Program-made: the position numbers and the translations under genes
Part shown: piece by piece, positions 58,573 to 64,000 of the stretch
Layout: each line of letters opens with the position of its first letter
Numbering within the stretch: position 1 is the stretch's first letter
Assembly: GCF_014196925.1 (NCBI RefSeq)
Contig: NZ_JACIEN010000001.1
Location: 744,001-808,000, forward strand
Length of the DNA: 64,000 nt
DNA from: Chelatococcus caeni
Lineage (GTDB): Bacteria > Pseudomonadota > Alphaproteobacteria > Rhizobiales > Beijerinckiaceae
Reading direction: 5' to 3'
The notes under the pieces: generated by a model
Database searches by the model: none
Told to the model about the DNA's origin: nothing
The model's input: only the letters and a program-made list of their open reading frames with translations

Positions 58573-59730
58573 ATGACGCAAGCGACGCTAAAGGCGCAGT
58601 CATCCGTCACAGCGGGCGAGCCGGGGCTGCGGCTGCGCGACGTGCGTAAGTCGTTCGGCAGCGTCGCCGCGCTCCAGCCGACTTCCTTCGATGTTCCGGC
58701 CGGGACGCTCTGCTCGCTTCTTGGTCCCTCCGGCTGCGGCAAGACGACGACCCTGCGTATCGTCGCGGGCTTCGAGCTGCCGGATGCCGGACAAGTCTTG
58801 ATCCGCGGTGAGGACCGAACCTATGACCCGCCGCAGCGGCGCAAGCTCGGCATGGTCTTCCAGAACTACAGTCTGTTCCCGCATATGACGGTGGCGCAGA
58901 ACGTCGCCTTCGGGCTGCGGATGGCGCGGGTGAACCGGGCCGAGACCGAAGCGCGGACACGCCGCATGCTCGACATCGTGCATCTGCCCCAGCATGCCGA
59001 TCGCTATCCGCATCAGCTGTCGGGCGGCCAGCAGCAACGCGTCGCTCTGGCTCGCTCTCTGGTGACCGAACCTTCGATGCTGCTGCTCGACGAGCCGCTC
59101 GGCGCCCTCGACAAGAACTTGCGCGAGCAGATGCAGTTTGAGATCCGCCAGCTTCAGCGGGAGATCGGGATCACCACGCTTCTGGTCACGCATGATCAGG
59201 AGGAGGCGCTCACCATGAGCGACATGATCGTGGTGATGGACCGCGGCCGGATCCTGCAGGCTGGCTCGCCGACCGAGGTCTACGAGCATCCACGCACCCG
59301 TTTCGTTTCCGAATTCCTCGGCACCTCGAACATCATCGCCTGCACGGTGGCGGGAGTGGAAGGGGGCGGCCTACGGCTGCGGCTTCCTGGTGACGCGGGA
59401 AGCGGGTTCTTTGTCGCGGATGCCCCCGCTCGCCCGGCCGGCAGCACGGCTCTCGTGGCGATCCGGCCCGAGCACCTGCGCATCGCGCCCGCAACGCAGG
59501 CTGGTGCGGACGAGCCGCGTGCGACGGTCTCGGGCCATGTCTTCCGCGGCGCGGCGCATGTCTTCCAATTGAAACGGCCCGGTCTCGACCGGCCGTTGAT
59601 GGCCTATCGGCAGATCACCGGGCCGGTCGGCGAGACGGTGCTGCCGGTCGGGGCGGAAGTCGGCCTGTCCTGGCTGCCGGGTACGGCCCGGCTGCTCGAG
59701 GATGAACCGGTGCGCGAGGGCGCGGCGTGA
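58573..59730 (+). CDS. Spermidine/opine-type ABC transporter ATPase, PotA-like
   Basis: 385 residues: Walker [43 protein letters not shown] and THDQEEAL. The extra C-terminal 130 residues form the TOBE regulatory domain typical of the polyamine/opine/putrescine group (VAIRPEHLRI). It has AGAGGG before its ATG and overlaps the permease by GTGA. Confidence 0.92.
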   Translation: MTQATLKAQSSVTAGEPGLRLRDVRKSFGSVAALQPTSFDVPAGTLCSLLGPSGCGKTTTLRIVAGFELPDAGQVLIRGEDRTYDPPQRRKLGMVFQNYSLFPHMTVAQNVAFGLRMARVNRAETEARTRRMLDIVHLPQHADRYPHQLSGGQQQRVALARSLVTEPSMLLLDEPLGALDKNLREQMQFEIRQLQREIGITTLLVTHDQEEALTMSDMIVVMDRGRILQAGSPTEVYEHPRTRFVSEFLGTSNIIACTVAGVEGGGLRLRLPGDAGSGFFVADAPARPAGSTALVAIRPEHLRIAPATQAGADEPRATVSGHVFRGAAHVFQLKRPGLDRPLMAYRQITGPVGETVLPVGAEVGLSWLPGTARLLEDEPVREGAA

Positions 59731-60605
59731 CCGCCGCCGCGGCGACAGCAATCCGGCGCAGCCGCCGGGCTCTCGGTGCCGGTCTCTGGCCGGTCCTGCC
59801 GGCGATGATCTTCCTCCTCCTGTTTTTCCTGCTGCCGCTGGCCGAGAACGGCCTCCAGAGCCTTTACGTACCCGATGCTGCGGGCGAACCCGTCTTCTCG
59901 CTCGATTATTACGTGCGCCTGTTCACCGACGGCTATTATCTGGGTGTGCTCGGCCGGACGATCTGGGTCAGCTTGCTCGCGACGATCATTTGCATCCTGA
60001 TCGGCTATCCCGTCGCTTTTTTCATGGTCCGTCACGCCGGGCGCTGGAACGGGCTGATGATCTTCCTCCTGGTCGCGCCGCTGCTGACCTCGATCATCAT
60101 GCGCACCTTCGGCTGGAACGTGATCCTCGCCCGCAACGGCGTGCTCAATAGTACCCTGATGTCGTTGGGCCTGATCGAACGTCCCCTGCGGCTTCTGCAG
60201 GACCCGTCCGCCGTCATCATCGGCCTCGTCCATGTGCTGGTGCCGTTCATGGTCATCTCGATCGCGGCGGTGCTGAAAGGCATCGATACGCGTCTGGAGG
60301 AGGCTGCGGAGCTGCTCGGCGCCAGTCGCTGGCGCACCTTCCGCGAGATCACCCTGCCGCTCAGCCTCGACGGCATCGCGACCGGCGCCATCGTCGTCTT
60401 CATGCTGGCCAATGGCAGCTTCCTGACGATGCTCCTGCTCGGCGGGGGAAGCGTCGTCACTTTGCCGCTGCTGATCTATCAGCAGTTTCTGCTTGTCCAG
60501 AATCTCGGCTTCGCCGCCGCCATGGGCAATGTCCTGCTGGTGTTGGCCGTGATCTCGCTGTTCCTCCAGTTGCGCCTGATCCGGCGGGATGGAGGCGCCT
60601 CATGA
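59727..60605 (+). CDS. PotB-like ABC permease
   Basis: 292 residues starting at GTG. First helix LWPVLPAMIFLLLFFLLPLA; further helices and EAA loop EAAELLGASRWRTFREITLP. The start overlaps the ATPase stop. Pairs with the next permease in the spermidine/opine-type channel. Confidence 0.9.
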   Translation: MTAAAATAIRRSRRALGAGLWPVLPAMIFLLLFFLLPLAENGLQSLYVPDAAGEPVFSLDYYVRLFTDGYYLGVLGRTIWVSLLATIICILIGYPVAFFMVRHAGRWNGLMIFLLVAPLLTSIIMRTFGWNVILARNGVLNSTLMSLGLIERPLRLLQDPSAVIIGLVHVLVPFMVISIAAVLKGIDTRLEEAAELLGASRWRTFREITLPLSLDGIATGAIVVFMLANGSFLTMLLLGGGSVVTLPLLIYQQFLLVQNLGFAAAMGNVLLVLAVISLFLQLRLIRRDGGAS

Positions 60606-61426
60606 CCGCGACCGCGTCTTGGCGCAGGCTTGAACGGCGCCTGCCTATTCTGCTGCTGCTCGCCTTCGTGCTGATCTTCTTCGCCTTCCTGCTGGCGCCG
60701 ATCGTCTTCGTGGTCCTCGTCTCCTTCGGGGATTCCGAGATCATCGCCTTTCCGGTCACCAGCTATTCCCTGCGCTGGTACCATCGGCTGCTGGAATATC
60801 GGCCCTTGCTCGATTCGCTCTGGTTCAGCCTGAAGCTGGCGGGCGCATCGGCCGTCCTCGCCGCACTCTTCGGCGTGCCGGCGGCGCTTGCGCTCGCCCG
60901 CAGCCGTTCGGGCCTCGCCGATCTGGTCTCGACCGTCCTGCTGGCGCCGCTCTCGATCCCGATGATCCTGTTGGGCATCGCTCTGCTCTACAAGCTCTCG
61001 GCGATTGGGCTCGGCATCTCCTTCACCTCGCTGCTGATCGCCCATACTGTCGTCTCGATCCCTTATGTCGTGCGCACGGTGGTCGCGGTCTATCGCGGAA
61101 TCGGCCGCAATTACGAAGAGGCGGCCGCGATCCTCGGCGCCTCGCGACGACAGACCTTCACCTATGTGACGCTCCCGCTGATCGGCTCCGGAATCTTCAG
61201 CGGCATGCTGTTCGCGGTGCTGATTTCGCTCGACAACCTGTCGCTGTCGCTCTTCTTCGGCAGCGCTCAGACCAACACCTTGCCTGTGGTGATGCTGAGC
61301 TACCTGCAGAACCAGTTCGACCCCGCCATCGCCGCCATCGGCACCGTCCAGATGATCATCGCACTGGTCGCCCTGCTGCTGATCGAGCGCACCGTCGGCC
61401 TGAAATTCATGAGCTCGCCGTCGTGA
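60602..61426 (+). CDS. PotC-like ABC permease
   Basis: 274 residues: LLLLAFVLIFFAFLLAPIVF, the EAA loop EAAAILGASRRQTFTYVTLP and GMLFAVLISLDNLSLSLFF. ATGA overlaps the previous permease. Confidence 0.9.
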   Translation: MTATASWRRLERRLPILLLLAFVLIFFAFLLAPIVFVVLVSFGDSEIIAFPVTSYSLRWYHRLLEYRPLLDSLWFSLKLAGASAVLAALFGVPAALALARSRSGLADLVSTVLLAPLSIPMILLGIALLYKLSAIGLGISFTSLLIAHTVVSIPYVVRTVVAVYRGIGRNYEEAAAILGASRRQTFTYVTLPLIGSGIFSGMLFAVLISLDNLSLSLFFGSAQTNTLPVVMLSYLQNQFDPAIAAIGTVQMIIALVALLLIERTVGLKFMSSPS

Positions 61427-61470
61427 CGAAGCGGCACACCGCACAACATCCAAAAATGGGGAGAACCACC

Positions 61471-62508
61471 ATGAAGACGCTGAAGCCTTGTCGGCCTTTG
61501 CTCGCGCTTGCGGGGCTGGCTTTCACGGTTGCCATGCCCGCCCGCGCCGCCGACCTGACCGTCACCGCTTTCGGCGGTGTCTGGGAGAAGTCGTTGCGGA
61601 CCTGCTATGTCGAGCCTTTCCAGAAGAAGACCGGCAAGACTGTCGACGTGGTTCTCGGCACGCCGGCGCAATGGGTCAATCAGGTCGCCGCCAACCCGGC
61701 CAAGCCGCCTATCGACGTCTTCCTGACGCTCATCGACGGCGCCGAGGACGCGAAGGCGCGGGGCCTCGTCGAGAAGATCGACCCGGCCAAGGTCTCCAAC
61801 CTCGCCGACGTCCCGGAGCCGCTCAAGCAGGTCGTCGGCGGCGATGCCGTCGTGCTGCATTACGGTGCGGCCGGATTGGCCTATAACGAGGCCAAGATCA
61901 AGAATCCGCCGAAGAGCTGGGCCGAATTCATCGAGCGCACGCTCAAGGGTGAATGGCAGGCAGCCCTCCCGGGCATCAACGTCGCCAGCACGACGCCGAC
62001 CGCCGTGATCTGGAACTTCAACGACGTGCTCGGCGGCAAGGTCGGCGACATCTCGCCCGTTATCGCCAAGATGAAGGCCCTGCGCGACAGCGGCAACGTG
62101 ATCTTCTGGAACGATGTCAACCAGTTCCTGACGCAGATGCAGTCGGGCGAGGCCGATATCGGCATCTACTGGGACGGGCGGGCCTGGGCCGCTCGCGATG
62201 GCGGCTTCAAGTCGCTGAACTTCTATTATCCGGCGCCGGGCGGCGTCGTCAGCCCGACGGTGGTGCAGAAGGTCAAGAACGGGTCGCCGGCCGCCTGGGA
62301 GTTCATCGACTTCCTGTTCTCGTCCGAGCCGCAATCCTGCTGGGCCGCCGCGATCCAATATCCGGTCGCCAGCACAAAGGCGCAGTACAAGCCCGAGCAG
62401 AAGGCGCGAATGCCCAAGCTCGAGGACGTGCGCTGGCCGCCCTTCGCCGAGATCCCGGCCGCGATGCCGAAATGGGTCGAGACCTGGAACAAGGACATCG
62501 GCCGTTGA
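61471..62508 (+). CDS. PotD-type periplasmic binding protein
   Basis: 345 residues. The ATG at 61471 begins a signal peptide (RPLLALAGLAFTVAMPARA); a longer frame to 61423 overlaps the permease and is unlikely. The mature chain (DLTVTAFGGVWEKSLRTCYV) is the extracellular-binding family 1 type used for polyamines, opines or 2-aminoethylphosphonate. The following hydantoinase gene hints that the substrate is a cyclic amide or ureide. Confidence 0.88.
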   Translation: MKTLKPCRPLLALAGLAFTVAMPARAADLTVTAFGGVWEKSLRTCYVEPFQKKTGKTVDVVLGTPAQWVNQVAANPAKPPIDVFLTLIDGAEDAKARGLVEKIDPAKVSNLADVPEPLKQVVGGDAVVLHYGAAGLAYNEAKIKNPPKSWAEFIERTLKGEWQAALPGINVASTTPTAVIWNFNDVLGGKVGDISPVIAKMKALRDSGNVIFWNDVNQFLTQMQSGEADIGIYWDGRAWAARDGGFKSLNFYYPAPGGVVSPTVVQKVKNGSPAAWEFIDFLFSSEPQSCWAAAIQYPVASTKAQYKPEQKARMPKLEDVRWPPFAEIPAAMPKWVETWNKDIGR

Positions 62509-62602
62509 GCCTGGCGGGGCTGCCGGCCGCGGCAGCCCATTCTGATCCGCGAGCGCGGCGCCGCAAGCGCGCGCTCGCGCCCGAGACCATCTGGAGGTTT
62601 CC

Positions 62603-64000
62603 ATGGGCTACCGTGTGGGCGTCGATATCGGCGGCTCGTTCACCGATTTCGCGGTGTTCGACGAAGGGACGCAGAGCCTGAAGACGCTGAAGACCTTCTC
62701 CCGTCCCGACCAGCCGGGGGCGGAGGTCATGGAAGGCCTCAGGCTGATTGGCGAGCGCTACGGGATCACCCCCGCCGAGGTCTCCTATTTCACCCATGGC
62801 ACGACGGTCGGCATCAACACCGTGATCCAGCGCGAGGGGCTGAAGCTCGCGCTGTTCACTACCGAGGGCTTTCGTGATGTCCTCGAGGTCGCGCGTCTCA
62901 AGATCCCGGACATGTATAACCTTCTCTCCAGGCGCCCCGATCCACTGATCCCGCGCGATCTCGTTTTCGGCATCGGCGGACGCCTGCTGGCCGACGGCAC
63001 CGAGGATTGCCCGCTCGACGAGGCGAGCGTGATCCGCGCGGTCGAGGCGGCCAAAGCCGCGGGCTGCGAGGGCATCGTCGTCTCGCTTCTGCACGCCTAT
63101 CGCAACCCCGCCCATGAGGAGGCGGTCAAGGCGATCGCCGAGCGGCTCGCCCCGGAAATCCCGGTCTTCGCTTCGAGCGAGACCTGGCCGATCATCCGTG
63201 AGTACGAGCGCACCATCACGGCCACCATCGGCGCCTATGTGCAGCCGCGCGTCTCGCATTATCTGGGCTCTCTGCAGTCAGCGCTGAAGGAGGCAGGCGT
63301 CACGCCAGAGCCGCGGCTCACCAAGTCCAACGGCGGCGTCATGACCGCCGAGCAGGGCAAGAGCGAATGCGTGCAGATGATCCTGTCCGGCACCGCCTCG
63401 GGCGTCATCGGAGCCGCCTACGTCGCCGAGGTTTCCGGCATCAAGAACTGCATGAGCCTGGATATCGGCGGCACGTCCGCCGACGTCGCGGTCATCGTCG
63501 ACGGCCAGCCCCAATACGGCGTCGGCGAATTGATCGGAGAGTTCCAGATCTACATCCCCTCGGTCTCCGTGAGCTCGATCGGGGAGGGCGGCGGCTCGAT
63601 CGCCTGGGTCGACGCTCAGGGCGTGCTCAAGGTCGGCCCGGAAAGCGCCGGCTCGCGCCCCGGCCCTGCCTGTTATGGTCGTGGCGGCGAGCGCGCCACC
63701 ATCACGGACGCCTTTGCGGCGCTGGGCCTCGTCGGCCTGTCGGAGATCGGTTATTCGGCCGTCACCATCGACCGGGAAAAGGCACGCTCGGTCGTCGGCG
63801 AACTCGCGACCAAGCTCGGCCGCACGGTCGAGGAAACCGCCGAGGCGATCATCCGCATCGCCGTCTCCGGCATGTACACAGACGTCAGCGCGCTGGTCTC
63901 GCGTTTCGGCATCGATCCGCGCGACTTCTCCTGCCTCGCCTTCGGCGGCGCCGGCCCGATGATGGCCTGCTTCCTGTCGCGTGAGCTCAACATGCGCGAG
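62603..64000 (+). CDS. hyuA: Hydantoinase/oxoprolinase subunit A, truncated by window edge
   Basis: 466 codons from an ATG with GGAGG upstream to the right edge. The N-terminal actin-like ATP-binding motif VGVDIGGSFTDFAVFDEG, the FTHGTTVGINTVIQREGLKL segment and the second DIGGTSADVAVIVDG all fit N-methylhydantoinase/5-oxoprolinase subunit A, which hydrolyses cyclic amides with ATP. Subunit B should lie just outside the window. Together with the upstream importer it suggests uptake and ring opening of a hydantoin or oxoproline-like compound. Confidence 0.88.
   Translation, partial: MGYRVGVDIGGSFTDFAVFDEGTQSLKTLKTFSRPDQPGAEVMEGLRLIGERYGITPAEVSYFTHGTTVGINTVIQREGLKLALFTTEGFRDVLEVARLKIPDMYNLLSRRPDPLIPRDLVFGIGGRLLADGTEDCPLDEASVIRAVEAAKAAGCEGIVVSLLHAYRNPAHEEAVKAIAERLAPEIPVFASSETWPIIREYERTITATIGAYVQPRVSHYLGSLQSALKEAGVTPEPRLTKSNGGVMTAEQGKSECVQMILSGTASGVIGAAYVAEVSGIKNCMSLDIGGTSADVAVIVDGQPQYGVGELIGEFQIYIPSVSVSSIGEGGGSIAWVDAQGVLKVGPESAGSRPGPACYGRGGERATITDAFAALGLVGLSEIGYSAVTIDREKARSVVGELATKLGRTVEETAEAIIRIAVSGMYTDVSALVSRFGIDPRDFSCLAFGGAGPMMACFLSRELNMRE

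Overview
The window is GC-rich, densely coded, leads many operons with Shine-Dalgarno sequences and uses four-base ATGA/GTGA overlaps. Gene content (RirA/CymR-type Rrf2 regulator, SAM-II riboswitch, KPN_01854-type sulfur cluster, HAF autotransporter, many ABC importers for amino acids, opines and ureides) points to an alphaproteobacterium of the order Hyphomicrobiales (Rhizobiales), a soil or plant-associated generalist. This placement is an inference from content; no rRNA or tRNA gene is present.

Region 1 (1-3.9 kb): the N-terminal 677 codons of a UvrD-like helicase on the minus strand, a frameshifted autotransporter tail and a small AlpA-like DNA-binding gene.

Region 2 (3.6-27.9 kb): a large organosulfur scavenging island made of three operons plus their likely regulator. 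Operon A (plus, 3.9-13.0 kb) carries two kinds of flavin monooxygenase, an N-deacetylase, an N-acetyltransferase and a cystine-type ABC importer with two binding proteins. It is the same set as the Bacillus subtilis ytmI-tcyJKLMN-ytmO-ytnJ-ytnL pathway, which degrades S-alkylcysteines. Operon B (minus, 20.5-13.0 kb) is a peptide-type importer with a luciferase-like monooxygenase and two carboxymuconolactone-decarboxylase/AhpD-like proteins (KPN_01854/01858-Avi_7169/7170 type; function unknown). Operon C (minus, 27.6-22.8 kb) is a sulfonate-type importer with an FMN reductase and a DszA/NtaA-type monooxygenase. Between B and C sit an Rrf2 regulator and an FAD/NAD(P) oxidoreductase. A shared dyad (TCTA-centred arms, 7-bp spacer) lies before all three operons and before the rrf2 gene. 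Operon C additionally has a SAM-II riboswitch, a Cys-Cys leader peptide and a short upstream ORF.

Region 3 (28-38.7 kb): small hypothetical genes, decaying pseudogenes (epimerase, PIN toxin, an unidentified protein), a VOC-family protein, an HAF-repeat autotransporter with two small envelope-protein genes downstream, and two AraC regulators.

Region 4 (38.7-50.0 kb): a LysR-controlled unit. An amino-acid-type ABC importer (minus) is paired with a divergent catabolic operon (cyclic amidohydrolase, N-carbamoyl/allantoate amidohydrolase, flavin reductase, Asp/Glu/hydantoin racemase, FAD-linked oxidase, DapA-family lyase, SDR), probably for a cyclic ureide or amide. Matching T-N11-A boxes occur at both ends of the lysR gene.

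Region 5 (50.3-57.6 kb): YqeY protein, an excisionase-type HTH gene with a truncated hydrolase, then a minus-strand operon of a DapA-family lyase, FAD-linked oxidase, amino-acid ABC importer and FMN alpha-hydroxy-acid dehydrogenase.

Region 6 (57.8-64 kb): an XRE-cupin regulator, a spermidine/opine-type ABC importer and the start of a hydantoinase/oxoprolinase subunit A that runs off the window.
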